Positions 44,768 to 55,202 of a stretch of 64,000 bases of DNA are shown in pieces. The notes beneath the pieces are model-generated. The model worked only from the letters and a program-made list of their open reading frames with translations. It was not told the origin of the DNA and did no database searches. Made by a program: the position numbers and the translations under genes. Positions within the stretch are counted from its first letter, which is position 1; the number at the start of each line of letters is the position of its first letter. Origin of the DNA: Stephanodiscus triporus (lineage: Eukaryota > Bacillariophyta > Thalassiosirophyceae > Thalassiosirales > Thalassiosiraceae); NCBI GenBank assembly GCA_036939755.1, contig JALLAZ010000060.1, positions 21,085 through 85,084 on the forward strand, read 5' to 3'.

Positions 44768-45538
44768 ATGGGTTCCACTGAAGTTACTAGAAGTCTAAGC
44801 ACAGAGAAGAAGGCACAACCGCTCCTGCCAACGACCGTGCAAGGCGTATCCGTGCGATGTGGAGCATGCAGCCACCTTTTCTTACTTTTCATCCCAATTC
44901 TAGGCTGCTCCTTTGTCCTAGCGGCCCTTTACCTACTAATGTATCGTCTCGGAGTGCAAATCACAGAGACCTCGATCTCAAGCTGCCTTGCTAATTACGA
45001 GCCAAAAGTAGAGGTGCTGGCGGTGATTTCGGCTGGTGCTACATTAATGTTTGTGGTGACTATGATGCGCAATATTCAAATCGATGTATATCATCGACGT
45101 CAGGGGAGCGAATCTACAGCAATGAGAGTATTGAATTACATTGCAACCATGTCCAACATCCTTGCCTACGTTGGATTCATACTTCTTGCGGTGTTCGATT
45201 TGGATGATCCTAACCCTTTCAATCGGGTCATCCACTACGTTGGCAGTGTTGTGTATTTTGCCCTAGCTGGATTCTACGGACTCCTGCAGACTTACCTCCT
45301 ATGCAAACAGACGCAGTATCCAATGTTTCTCAAGATAATCTTCACCATGGTTTCTACCGCTGCGATAGTATCATCAATCATCTACGTTTCGAACTTAGAA
45401 GAGAACTTTGAATTGGAGTGGTTTGCAGTTGCATTGCATGCTATCTATGTTGGTCTCATGTCTCTTCTGTTCCATGTCGATCCGATTGATGATGAGCTGA
45501 GGGACTTCTTTTGTTGCCGCCAAAATCAACGCAAATAA
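44768..45538 (+). CDS. Frag1/DRAM/Sfk1-family membrane protein
   Basis: The protein has 256 residues and about six transmembrane helices. The first is FLLFIPILGCSFVLAALYLL (about 38-57). The extracytosolic loop has SSCLANYEPK (about 74-83). Helix two follows (VISAGATLMFVVTMM), then a polar RNIQIDVYHRR segment, helix three (NILAYVGFILLAVFD), FNRVIHYVGSVVYFALAGFY, and two more. The order and the 'H-x-x-G...Y-F...' helix match the Frag1/DRAM/Sfk1 domain found in lysosomal DRAM, CWH43/PGAP2-type GPI-lipid remodelling factors and yeast Sfk1. The role could be in autophagy, GPI lipid exchange or phosphoinositide control; sequence alone does not decide. There is no N-terminal targeting peptide. Confidence 0.8.
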   Translation: MGSTEVTRSLSTEKKAQPLLPTTVQGVSVRCGACSHLFLLFIPILGCSFVLAALYLLMYRLGVQITETSISSCLANYEPKVEVLAVISAGATLMFVVTMMRNIQIDVYHRRQGSESTAMRVLNYIATMSNILAYVGFILLAVFDLDDPNPFNRVIHYVGSVVYFALAGFYGLLQTYLLCKQTQYPMFLKIIFTMVSTAAIVSSIIYVSNLEENFELEWFAVALHAIYVGLMSLLFHVDPIDDELRDFFCCRQNQRK

Positions 45539-45982
45539 TTAGCAAGTGCTGCTTGCCTGGTCTATTCCTTAGATCATCCAATTCATACATGATGTCCTCT
45601 GATGAAAGGGGGGCTCTCTTGAAACGGGGATCTTGGAATTGTGATGCCGCTGTCCTCCTTCGAGCGCTGCACGATTTAGAGCATATTTTTGGGTACTGTC
45701 AGCATTAATATTCAACAGTATTTTGGTAATATTGATAATGGAGATAGTTGACTTTCATCTCTAGCCCTCCATTGTGATCATTCTCAGTAAAATTGTACTC
45801 ATGTTCATCACTATTTTGATAACGCTGAAATCCGCAGGTTGGCTCTCGCCGCTGCAGAATCTGCTCATCACGCTAACTCTAGAGTGTAGAGTAGAATCTA
45901 GATAGTACTAGATGATATCGTACGGTATTCTCTTTCGATCTTCGGCTCTTCCGTGTCTGCAAGCGGCGAATCCGAAGCAAAT
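45539..45982. other. Intergenic
   Basis: AT-rich, holding the 3' flank of the Frag1/DRAM gene and the upstream region of the HLTF-like gene. No gene is seen. Confidence 0.5.
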
Positions 45983-48900
45983 ATGTCGTCGTCGTCGACG
46001 TCGTCATTGGTCTCCGACGACTACGCCGACGAGGCCGAGACCCGTAACGACGACCTCGACGATCACTTGGTGGGATCCGGAGAGTATCAGATCGTCGGCA
46101 TTCGGTATTACGATGGCGTCGCCCATCCGGGGGAGTACGTCGTCCTCGTTCGTGAGCCGAACAATCCCTACGATCGGAATGCGATTCGCGTTGACAACCT
46201 CCGGGGGGAGAAGGTCGGGCACGTCAAGGCGACGATGGCGAGGCTATTGGCCGGGGTCATGGACGGCCGGCGGGACGTGCGAATCGAGGGCACGATCCCA
46301 CGCGGGGGGAACTCGTTCACGTGAGTGGTGCACGGGAGAGCAGCGGCCGATTTCTTCATTAGCGTTTTTGACGACCGTATCCGTTTCGTCGCGCGACGGA
46401 GCCTACGATACTGGCGCTCGCCATCTCTCATAATATTATTACCACTGAACACCACTCCACCCCGTCATTTTCTACTCTTTGATCCGACCCAGACTCCCGC
46501 TCCTGCTGGAATACTACGCCGTCGATGCCACCGAAGAACGGGCGAGGACGGTCGCGCGGGATATATCCGCGAGGTTGCGCGGGGATCACTGCTTCAGATT
46601 GACGCCGGGATTCGGGGGGACGGACGCCGCCGCTTCGTCGTCGAAGTCTTCACCGAGTCGATCTCCTCCGAAAGTGGCGGTCGCGACGAGGAAACTCGAC
46701 TGGAACGCGCAGCAGGTGATCGCTTTACTATTTCAATTACTACTCCTACCCACCGTCTCCTGTCAACTCAACAACTTCCGCTTCGCGCACATTATGCATC
46801 TTCGCACGACCAGGATGCGTTGGATAAGATGTTCGACGTCACGCTGAAGGAACAGTATGCCGATCTCCCGGACGTCGCCATGCCCGATTGCCTTAGGGGC
46901 ATCGCGCTGATGGACTACCAAATCCGGGGCATCAAATGGCTGGTGAAGAGGGAGACGGTGGCTGCCCCCGCCCCCTTCTACAGGCGGGTCGAGGAGAACG
47001 GCCGGCCGATGTACCTGTGCGAGATAACGCAGAGTTCCCAGGCAACGCCTCCCTCGCCGATCCGAGGCAGCATACTCGCGGACGAGATGGGGCTGGGGAA
47101 GAGCATCCAGACGATCGCGCTCGTCCTGCTGGCGCCGCCCGCAGGTGTCGTGTACGGTAGTGGGCTTCCCCCGATGCCGCCGTCCGCCCCGACCACCACG
47201 AAGCGGTGCACGTTGATCGTGTGTCCCGTATCCGTCCTGAGCAACTGGACGGATCAGGTCTCGACGTTCGTTCATCCGGGAGTGCTGTCCGTGGAGCTCT
47301 ATCACGGCCCCAACAGACACGCCGTCCTTTCCCTAGTGAGGTCGGGCTCCGTGGACGTCTTGCTGGCTTCGTACAACACCCTCGCCGCGGATTTCGACGG
47401 GACCGAAGTGGGAGGAGGGGGGGACGCTGCGTCGGAGAAGAAGAACAAGAAGAAGAGGTCGAGGAGGGAATCGATATTCGATATCGAATTTCACCGCATC
47501 GTCCTCGACGAGGCGCACACGATCCGCAACAGCAAGACGAGGAGCTTCAATGCGGCGTGCCTCATCAAGGCCGATAGGAAGCTCGCCCTGTCCGGCACCC
47601 CGTTCGTGAACTCGTCGGACGACATATACAGTCTCCTAGCCTTCCTCGGCGTCGAGCCGCTGAACGAGAAGTCGATCTTCGCCCGCGCGATCACACAGCC
47701 GATAAAGAACGGCGACGAAATCGGTCTAACGAGGCTTCGTACGACCATGGGCTCCCTTTCCCTTCGTCGGAGTAAACATAACATCAACGTCAAAATCGTT
47801 GACAAGGAGGTTCGGCTATGCAGCGTCGAGTTCATGGATGACGCACACAAGAGGGTTTACGATGCGCGAGTGAATGTAGCTTGTCATTTATAGCTACTCG
47901 ATGACGTGACGATTGTTACAATAGTAACGCTTGCTGTTCAATTACACAGGCTTTTTGGAACCGTCAGAGTGGCTATGGAAGCCATCTTGGGTGTTGATGA
48001 CAGCAAGGCGCTCAAGAACTACTCAATTATTTTTGAGAAGTTGCTACGTCTACGCCAAGGTAATAGCAGTCGATTTGCAGAAGTTGTACTTCTTAAATAT
48101 TCACGACCTCAACCCATTGTTATCCTTCTTGAACTAATAAATAGCATGTTGCTCCGGACTGCTCCTAACTCCGGAGCGCCGAGATCTAGCAATAAAACTA
48201 TGGGACGAAATGAATTCTAAAAAATCCAATAAGAAGCTCTCGGCTGAAGAAGGTTTGGCCTTGCTTGAAAAGTTGAAGGGGGCTTTCTCGGAGGCAGCCG
48301 ATACTCTTCCCGAATGCGGTATCTGCCTCATGGAAATGGAAGAGTCCGACGGGACCGTTCTGGCAAAATGTGGTCACGTTTTCTGCAAGCTGTGCATACA
48401 GCAAGTGCTTTCAAAGTCTAACCGGAAATGCCCGTATTGTCGCGCGTCCTTCGAGGAGTGCGACATCATTGACATGATCCAGGCGAAGAAGGCCGCTTGT
48501 GATCAGGCGTCTGAGGTAAACCCTGCCGGCGATATTGAATTCGGCATTCCGCCAAAGATACAAGCTTTACTGCAAGCAATCGAGGGGATGCATGTGGATG
48601 AGAAAGGAGGTAAATTATTTCATTTTATTTTGGCAAAGCGTGCCTCAGGCTTCTCAACAATTGTTGCTCATGTATTTGCTTCATAGTTATCTTCTCTCAG
48701 TTTACATCTCACCTCAATGTTATCGGTGAGGCCTTGCAGGAAGCTGGTCATACCTTTGTGCGCATTGATGGATCTGTCAGTGCACCAAGGAGAATCGCTG
48801 CAATCAGTAGTTTCAACTCAAACGACATGGATGCGCCGCGGTTCATCCTTTGCTCTCTCCTTGCCTCTGGGACTGGGATCAACCTCACTCGAGCCAATTG

Positions 48901-49227
48901 GTGCTTCATGATGGATGTGTGGTGGAACGAGGCGGTGGAGACCCAAGCCATGGATAGGAGTAAGTTGCATCATTATTTATATAGCTCATTCAAACATTAC
49001 GAGAAAACTACTCATCCTTCGATTGTGCAGTCCATCGTATTTCTCAAACTCGCTACGTTCGAGTCTTGAGATTTGTGATGAAGGACTCCATCGAGGAACG
49101 CATTATCAAGGTTCAAGAAAGGAAGAGCCTGCAAGCAAAAGGCGCGCTTCAACGGCTGAATGGAGAAGAGAAAAGAAAAGCCCTGTTGGGCGATTTGAGG
49201 GGTCTTCTTGAGATCAAAGAAGGGTAG
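45983..49227 (+). CDS. HLTF/RAD5-type HIRAN-SNF2-RING helicase, seven exons
   Basis: Exons are 45983-46320, 46493-46715, 46814-47865, 47950-48059, 48145-48609, 48687-48959 and 49031-49227. Phases join cleanly to 885 residues. A HIRAN domain (YQIVGIRYYDGVAHPGEYVV, about 35-110) binds 3' DNA ends. The SNF2 ATPase has ADEMGLGKSIQT (Walker A), LDEAHTIRN and LSGTPFVNSSDD. A C3HC4 RING sits inside the helicase (CGICLMEMEE, CGHVFCKLC, CPYC). The C-terminal helicase lobe shows VIFSQFTSHLN, GTGINLTRANWC and AMDRIHRISQTRYVRVLR. This order defines HLTF/Rad5, which polyubiquitinates PCNA and remodels stalled forks. Intron 3 is GC-AG (GCGAGT donor). Exons 1-3 are clearly richer in GC than exons 4-7. Confidence 0.92.
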
Positions 49228-49748
49228 ATATCGCAACAGCGACTACACACAAAAAAATGCGAAAGGGATGAACGCAGAAGATCAAATGTATAAAAATGGC
49301 TTCTAGCCAACATAATTTCGTCTCGGCATCTCAGATGTATAATCATATGTTTCGATGATTATTTCTAACACTAGGTAGAACGAAGTAGCAAGGCGTTTTT
49401 GGTCGGGGAAGGAAGCGTTGGTCGAGAGCTATTAAATCTGGTAGAATTCATTGCTTCATTTGTCAGTATCTGGGTACAAAGACAGGCCGAAGGATCGAGA
49501 GCGTCTGCTGGCGACCACGAGCGTAAACTTTAACTCCTAATCTGCCTACTATGTAACTTATATTGAGTAAAAACTGGCAACAAATCGGGGGGAGGGGGCA
49601 GATATGTTTCTTTTCGAACCCCATCATTCCAACAGCAACCGAGCCATCTTTGAATCTCATCAATAGAGCCCTTCAAATCTCAAAACCTCTGTACAAGTTT
49701 GCAATTACAACTCCATCTTCGTACGGTAGAAAAGATAGAAACACGTCA
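49228..49748. other. Intergenic between convergent genes
   Basis: AT-rich 3' flanks, with no coding frame supported. Confidence 0.5.
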
Positions 49749-50258
49749 TTACCAAAACTTAGTCCCCTGCCTTTGCAGTGACCTCGAGGAATTATCCATT
49801 GAATATTGAGAGAAGGAGGCGCTTACAACACGGTGTGTCTTTTTTCTAGCTATAGAGACGCCAGCGCTACCTCCATCGTTAATGTTGGCATTCTCCTCGG
49901 ACGCAATCCCGATAGGATCAGATGACAATGAAGCCATCGATGATACCAAGGACTTATCATCCTCTGATCGAGGTAGCGCAGTAGTACTACGGACATTTTT
50001 TTGACGATTTTGATAAGCGTCAATGTGATTTCGATTTCCCTCTTCCATGTAATGATGATGTAACCACTCCGCAAAGGAATATCCCGCGAGACCACTTACA
50101 ATCACACCCAATACCTTGGGAATGTAAGTCGGATTGTAGAAGTATATACGTGATGCCTTGCCAATCTTTATGGATGTCAGTTGGTGGATGGATGACATCA
50201 TACGCACGGCTCTCGTGACTTGACACGGCGACGACGACGACGGTGGAGAACTGTTCAT
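49749..50258 (-). CDS. Small single-TM protein of unknown function
   Basis: The protein has 169 residues and is not recognised. A Ser/Pro-rich start precedes a basic amphipathic stretch (SSIHQLTSIKIGKASRIYFY). One hydrophobic segment follows (about 47-63, YIPKVLGVIVSGLAGYSFAE), then a His/Tyr/Asn-rich part and a Ser-rich polar tail. The end, KFW and then a stop, overlaps a possible donor (TTTTG, then GTAATG), so a further exon may exist. It could be a mitochondrial or plastid inner-membrane protein. It is divergent from EMG1. Confidence 0.5.
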   Translation of the reverse strand: MNSSPPSSSSPCQVTRAVRMMSSIHQLTSIKIGKASRIYFYNPTYIPKVLGVIVSGLAGYSFAEWLHHHYMEEGNRNHIDAYQNRQKNVRSTTALPRSEDDKSLVSSMASLSSDPIGIASEENANINDGGSAGVSIARKKTHRVVSASFSQYSMDNSSRSLQRQGTKFW

Positions 50259-50644
50259 TCTGTATGGTATTTTCTGCGTGGCGCGACTCTTGGCAGATGA
50301 GGACGTGGCACGTGGCTGGACTAGAGGCGAAGATAATTGCAGCGGTCAGATGAATTGATTCACGCAATACCGAGGTACCTTAATCTTATCGATCAATGGG
50401 CGGGGTGGATGAGAGTCCTGGCTGAAATGTATTCCGATGCAACTACTTCAAAGCCTTTCTTCTCTTGTAAAATGGCATTGGAAGCGGATTCTGACCGCAG
50501 ACAAAGATACGATGTGGAGGGACTGACCAACGAAGTGGTTTTGGTACCATAGGAGTTCCTTTGTATGACGGCACACGGACCCCCCTGGACCACTAAAACC
50601 TTCTTCCGGGCTTCTTCTGCGCAAGAACACTCACAAAATCCACC
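50259..50644. promoter_or_regulatory. Divergent upstream region of EMG1 and the small TM gene
   Basis: 386 bp between start codons. No element is identified. Confidence 0.35.
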
Positions 50645-51508
50645 ATGTCCGACGACGATTCCGATGCGAGTTCCACCGCCTCTTCCGAAGAAGGTGGACG
50701 AGGCCCATCCCATGAGCCCAAGAACAAAAAGCAACGCATCGCACCTCCTGTTCCACCGCCGCTCGAAATCGCCCCGACCGCCGATGCGGCATCCATGGCC
50801 ATACGAAGCCAGGCGAGCTCCCTCTCGCTCCTCACCGGTTCCAAGCGCAAGTCCAATCGGCTAATAGTACTGCTCGACCAGGCCAAGCTCGAGACCATCA
50901 AAAATCGCCGCGGCAACTACGAACTCCTCAACTGCGACGACCACCGCGACCTGTGCAAGAAGAAGCTGAAGAAGGACCCAAAGGAATTCCGTCCGGACAT
51001 TTGTCATCAGGAGCTGCTCGCCCTCCTGGACAGCCCGCTGAACAAGAGCGGGAACCTGCAGATATACATCCGAACGAGTCGCAACGTCCTGATCGAATTG
51101 CACCCGAGCGTGCGCATCCCGCGAACGTACAAGCGATTCGCGGGATTGATGGTGCAGCTCCTGCACAAGATGAAGATCAAGGCTGCCGACAACGGCACGA
51201 CGCTCATGAAGGTGATTAAGAATCCGTTCTCGCAGCACCTGCCGGTGGGCACGCACGTGTACGGGATGTCGTGTCAGGGGCTGCTGTACAGTCCGCAGGG
51301 ACTGGCGACGGCGCTCATACCGCTGAGTCCCGACGAGGGCGAGAATCAGGTATGTTTCATAATCGGCGCCATGGCCGCCGGACACGTCACCGTCGAGGAT
51401 CACCCCTACATCGAAAAGATGTTTAGCATATCGGAGTATCCCCTGAGCGGCGCCACGGCGATCAATAGGATTCTGGGCGCGATTGAGCATCAGTGGGGGA
51501 TCGTGTGA
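50645..51508 (+). CDS. EMG1: EMG1/NEP1 rRNA pseudouridine N1-methyltransferase
   Basis: This single exon encodes 287 residues. An acidic Ser-rich head and KNKKQR precede the SPOUT-fold core: RLIVLLDQAKLETIKNRRGN, then LLNCDDHR, RPDICHQELLALLDSPLNKS, LQIYIRTSRNVLIELHPSVR, IPRTYKRFAGLMVQLLHK, FIIGAMAAGHV and YPLSGATAINRILGAIEH. These are the family's conserved blocks, including the knotted SAM site near FIIGAMAAG. The enzyme methylates the hypermodified pseudouridine of 18S rRNA and is needed for 40S assembly. Codons are strongly GC-ending. It joins NOM1 and DDX18 as a third ribosome-biogenesis gene in the window. Confidence 0.95.
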   Translation: MSDDDSDASSTASSEEGGRGPSHEPKNKKQRIAPPVPPPLEIAPTADAASMAIRSQASSLSLLTGSKRKSNRLIVLLDQAKLETIKNRRGNYELLNCDDHRDLCKKKLKKDPKEFRPDICHQELLALLDSPLNKSGNLQIYIRTSRNVLIELHPSVRIPRTYKRFAGLMVQLLHKMKIKAADNGTTLMKVIKNPFSQHLPVGTHVYGMSCQGLLYSPQGLATALIPLSPDEGENQVCFIIGAMAAGHVTVEDHPYIEKMFSISEYPLSGATAINRILGAIEHQWGIV

Positions 51509-52100
51509 GATGGGGTCTATTTTGGGTAAGGGGCAGGAACAATGGTGATTCGGTAGGATGGGCACTTAGAACGCAAGAGCAAAATCTCAGATGACCGAAG
51601 ATATTCTCTATACTTAAGGGAGCGATCTCAAGTGTGGCGGATCTTTTTGACGAATGGGGAAATATCATCATGTTTCGCATCAATTTATTTTCCTCAATAA
51701 AAAAAATAAACAGACCTCTAAGACACTTTTGGCGCGGTTCACAATATATTTTATTGAAATCAACAAGCAAGAGTGCGCGTCGGTCAGCAAGTGATTGTAA
51801 CCGTAATTAATCAAACACACTCGTCGTTCCCCACTATCGTCGCATTGGTTTGATTTTCATCGCAACGGGCCGAAAAAAAATCATCTGCCATTTTCATGGT
51901 GTCATGACGTAATTGCATAATATATCTTCGTTCTGAGAAGTTTTGCGTCGTGCATATATATCTCCATCGACGCCCAGCCGATTGCGAATCACGCTCGCCG
52001 CGCGGCCACATGTGCCACTGCCATGGATCAGTCGCATCGGTCTCGCGGCCTCGTCGGAATAACACACAGAGGTATACACACGCACGCATTTCATCATCCT
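51509..52100. other. Intergenic between convergent genes
   Basis: AT-rich 3' flanks of EMG1 and a lumen-protein gene. A/T homopolymers are present; no gene is seen. Confidence 0.5.
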
Positions 52101-52748
52101 TCAGTCCAGCCTCGGCCAGCGATTGCCATCTCTCAAGAACCTGATGCTACCGTCCTTCTGATCCAGGACGCCGGTAAAGTCGCGTGGTCCGCCCTTGGGC
52201 GAAAAGTCGATGATTATCGCCCGATCACCGATGACCACGGCGGGGAGGACGTATTCCCGGGGCTCGCCCCTCCCCCCCCCGCCGTCCACCCTCGCGAGGC
52301 GATAATCCCCCACGACGTTGGCGCCGTCATCGATCAGGGATATGGTCCGGGTGCCGCCAGGGTGATTGATCGGGTCGGAGAACCTGCCGCAGAATCTCGT
52401 CGCGGGATCCGCCCCGGCGTCGGCGATTGATCCGGCGGCGGCGCGCGTTGTCGGAGGCGCGACGACTCCGACGAGCATCGACGAGCCAAGGAGAGCCATG
52501 GAACGCATCATCATTCCCCGACGACTCCCTCCTCCCCTCCCCGAGTCGTCGTCGTCGCCGCGAGCTCCTTCCAAGTCGTCCGAAGGAGGAGGAGCGGCGG
52601 GATGATGACTCGACGACCACAGTCGCCGCCGTGACAATCGAGTTTTCAACGACGAAGTCGATGGACCGGAGAACGATGACGAGAACGCTTCACAGTCCGT
52701 CATCGATGATGCGATGATGACGATGACGACGAACGCGACGGATTTCAT
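52101..52748 (-). CDS. Predicted thylakoid-lumen protein, unknown function
   Basis: From the Met at 52748 the product has 215 residues; an upstream Met is open but less apt. The signal SVAFVVIVIIASSMTDCEAF is followed by SSSF, so a Phe follows the cleavage site as in diatom plastid signals. A Ser/Arg-rich transit-like stretch follows. Then comes a twin-arginine-type second signal (RRGMMMRSMALLGSSMLVGV, then APPTTRAAAG). The mature domain of about 110 residues is beta-rich: RFCGRFSDPINHPGGTRTIS, GDYRLARVDGGGG, YVLPAVVIGDRAIIIDFSPK and SIRFLRDGNRWPRLD. I do not recognise the family; it resembles small conserved algal lumen proteins. It shares a 206-bp divergent promoter region with RPT4. Confidence 0.75.
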   Translation of the reverse strand: MKSVAFVVIVIIASSMTDCEAFSSSFSGPSTSSLKTRLSRRRLWSSSHHPAAPPPSDDLEGARGDDDDSGRGGGSRRGMMMRSMALLGSSMLVGVVAPPTTRAAAGSIADAGADPATRFCGRFSDPINHPGGTRTISLIDDGANVVGDYRLARVDGGGGRGEPREYVLPAVVIGDRAIIIDFSPKGGPRDFTGVLDQKDGSIRFLRDGNRWPRLD

Positions 52749-52954
52749 CTTCAGCATATTATTTTTTATTTTACAGTTCTTTTCAGCAAGACGGCCTATC
52801 GTACTACCTACGCGTATGTACGTCGTACATACTCCATACACTACCCCTCATCACGTCGGGGAGTGGGGGGGCAGCCCCCGAAATCTGCCCCCATCTTCCG
52901 CCTTCGCCGCCGAACATGGATTATTGATGCACACCTCAAATTAATAAGCCAACG
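52749..52954. promoter_or_regulatory. Divergent promoter region of lumen protein and RPT4
   Basis: 206 bp between start codons, with G- and C-runs near 52863 and 52966. No specific element is identified. Confidence 0.4.
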
Positions 52955-54334
52955 ATGTCCGCCGCCCCCCCCCCCCCAGTCCCCGCCGCCGCGCCCCCCT
53001 CCGAGCGCGAGCAGGTCCTCGAGCAGTACCGCGCGAAGATCCGCGAGCATCGCGAGATGGAGGCGAGGCTCAAGCGCATGCGCGAGGACGTCCGGGGCCT
53101 CGTGGCGAGGTACCAGAAGACCGAGGACGACCTATCGGCCTTGCAGTCGGTCGGGCAGATCATCGGGGACGTTTTGAAGCGCCTCGCGGACGATCGATTC
53201 ATTGTCAAGGCGTCGTCCGGACCGCGGTACGTCGTGGGGTGTCGATCGAGGCTGAATCACGACAAGCTGAAGCCCGGCACGCGCGTTGCCCTCGACATGA
53301 CGACGTTGACCATCATGAGGATACTGCCCCGGGAGGTCGATCCTACGGTCTTCCACATGCAGAGCAACGAGGAGGAGGAGGGGGGGAAGAAGGTCAGCTT
53401 CAGCGACATCGGGGGCCTGAACGAGCAGATCAGGGAGTTGAGGGAGGTCATCGAACTGCCGTTGACGAATCCGGAGCTTTTCATCCGCGTGGGGATCAAG
53501 GTGGGTCGAGAGATGGTTTTTGGTATATATTTTTGCTGCGGGCGCGTGCGTCGACGTTGATGTTTGTTGTCATGTGCTAATTAGACCACCTCGTTGGACA
53601 TCTCTCTCTCGCTATCCCCACCCCCCACCCCCCCGCATTGCATTCATTCCCGAATATAGGCACCCAAGGGAGTACTACTCTACGGCCCCCCCGGCACCGG
53701 CAAGACCCTCCTCGCCCGAGCCCTGGCCTCGAACATCGCCGCGACCTTCCTCAAGGTCGTTGCGTCCGCAATCGTCGACAAGTACATCGGCGAATCCGCC
53801 CGCATCATACGCGAGATGTTCGGCTTCGCCAAGGACCACCAGCCGTGCGTCATCTTCATGGACGAGATCGACGCCATCGGCGGGAGCCGTTTCAGCGAGG
53901 GCACGTCCGCCGATCGTGAGATCCAGCGCACCCTGATGGAATTGCTGAATCAGATGGACGGATTCGAGGACCAGGGGCAGGTGAAGATGGTCATGGCGAC
54001 GAACCGTCCGGACATACTCGACCCGGCGCTGTTGCGTCCCGGACGGCTGGACAGGAAGATCGAGATCCCGGAGCCGAACGAGACCCAGCGCCTCGAGATA
54101 CTGAAAATACACTCCGCGGCCATCACGAAGAGAGGGGACATCGACTTCGAGTCAGTCGTGAAGTTGGCCGACGGCCTAAACGGCGCCGACATGAGGAACA
54201 TATGCACGGAGGCCGGACTGTTCGCCATCCGCAACGATAGGGATTACGTGTTGGAGGAGGATTTCATGAAGGCGGCGAGGAAGATTTTGGACAATAAGTA
54301 CTTGGAGAGTAAGTTGGATTACAGCAAGGTTTGA
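52955..54334 (+). CDS. RPT4: 26S proteasome regulatory ATPase RPT4 (PSMC6)
   Basis: Exons are 52955-53500 and 53660-54334, with a 159-nt intron (GTGGGT...TATAG, phase 0), for 406 residues. An N-terminal coiled coil ([20 protein letters not shown]) precedes the OB domain ([20 protein letters not shown]) and the AAA+ core with [10 protein letters not shown] (Walker A), [12 protein letters not shown] (Walker B), the SRH region [20 protein letters not shown] and a C-terminal helical lid. RPT4 is favoured over the other five subunits because of [34 protein letters not shown] and the ending [10 protein letters not shown], close to PSMC6 (LESKLDYKPV). It unfolds ubiquitinated substrates as one of six ATPases in the 19S base. 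Confidence 0.95.
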
Positions 54335-54518
54335 ATTCAAGGATGGGAGGGGGAGGGAAATGTCGAACGATGATGATAGTTCATTTTTTATGCCATCTAG
54401 TAATATCAAATACCTCTCTTTAGCAGTCTTTTGAATTGTCTTCATTTGCACCCAAACTAAGTTTGCAATTTCCTGATCGTCAAGCTATGAGTGTTGGATT
54501 CGCGACTGCTGGAGACAT

Positions 54519-55202
54519 TCACTCCAAAAATCCCTTCTCCGCCCCTTCCATCTTATACAACTCCTCCAATCTATCCCTCTCGTCCTCCGCCATCCTCTCC
54601 CTCTTCTCCCTCTCCTTCTTCTCGGCCTCCTGCACGCGGGGGTTCATGTACGACTTCTTCTTCCTCCCCGAATCTGAAATCATCGATCCCTCCCCGCTCA
54701 CGGCGCTCAGCAGTCCCGTGTTCTTTATGGGTATCTTGTACAGTCGACACCTCGCGACCAACTTCAACGGCGAACGCGGATCGGTCGACGATTCGACGAG
54801 GTCGGATATCGTGAAGGTCGTGCCGTCGACCAGCCTCACGATGGCCGTTTCGGATTTGGGACCCGAGAGTTCCACGGCCAGGATGGACTTGGCCGAGTCC
54901 TTCAGGATGACGTCGAATTCGGCGGAGGTCACCGACGGAATAATGTCGGATGCTGCGAACGCATCGGGAGCGGACGGAAGCAAAATGATGGCGGAGGATG
55001 CGCTAAGGAGGTTCGATAGGAAGGATCGGCGCCTCGTGATGTTGTTTGGTTCGTAGTCGTCGTGGAGATTATTTGGGACAATGGCATGCAATTTTGAAGC
55101 GGACGACAAGGCTGAGCGCGAAATGGCCGGTACGGAGAAGCCGCATACGGCGCTCTCCCTCGTAGAGAGGACTGCGGCTGCGATCAGCCGGAGCAACCTC
55201 AT
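54519..55202 (-). CDS. Predicted plastid/thylakoid protein with charged tail, unknown function
   Basis: The protein has 227 residues. The N-terminus LLRLIAAAVLSTRESAVCGF is followed by SVPA and a Ser/Ala-rich transit-like part. A second signal (RRRSFLSNLLSASSAIILLP, then PDAFAAS) suggests twin-arginine import to the lumen. The mature part has a beta-rich domain (FDVILKDSAKSILAVELSGP, then SETAIVRLVDGTTFTISDLV and YKIPIKNTGLLS). It ends in a strongly charged helix (RVQEAEKKEREKRERMAEDE). I do not recognise the family. Stop and start are clear, with RPT4 converging 184 bp away. Confidence 0.7.
   Translation of the reverse strand: MRLLRLIAAAVLSTRESAVCGFSVPAISRSALSSASKLHAIVPNNLHDDYEPNNITRRRSFLSNLLSASSAIILLPSAPDAFAASDIIPSVTSAEFDVILKDSAKSILAVELSGPKSETAIVRLVDGTTFTISDLVESSTDPRSPLKLVARCRLYKIPIKNTGLLSAVSGEGSMISDSGRKKKSYMNPRVQEAEKKEREKRERMAEDERDRLEELYKMEGAEKGFLE

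Noticed and set aside
46325..46813. Upstream in-frame extension of HLTF exon 3
   Set aside because: Low-quality translation; the HIRAN exon and exon 2 join by proper splice sites, and this stretch covers their introns.
50861..51565. 234-codon minus-strand frame opposite EMG1
   Set aside because: Antisense shadow of a GC-rich conserved gene; no motifs.
53675..54112. 145-codon minus-strand frame opposite RPT4
   Set aside because: Shadow of the conserved AAA+ coding strand.
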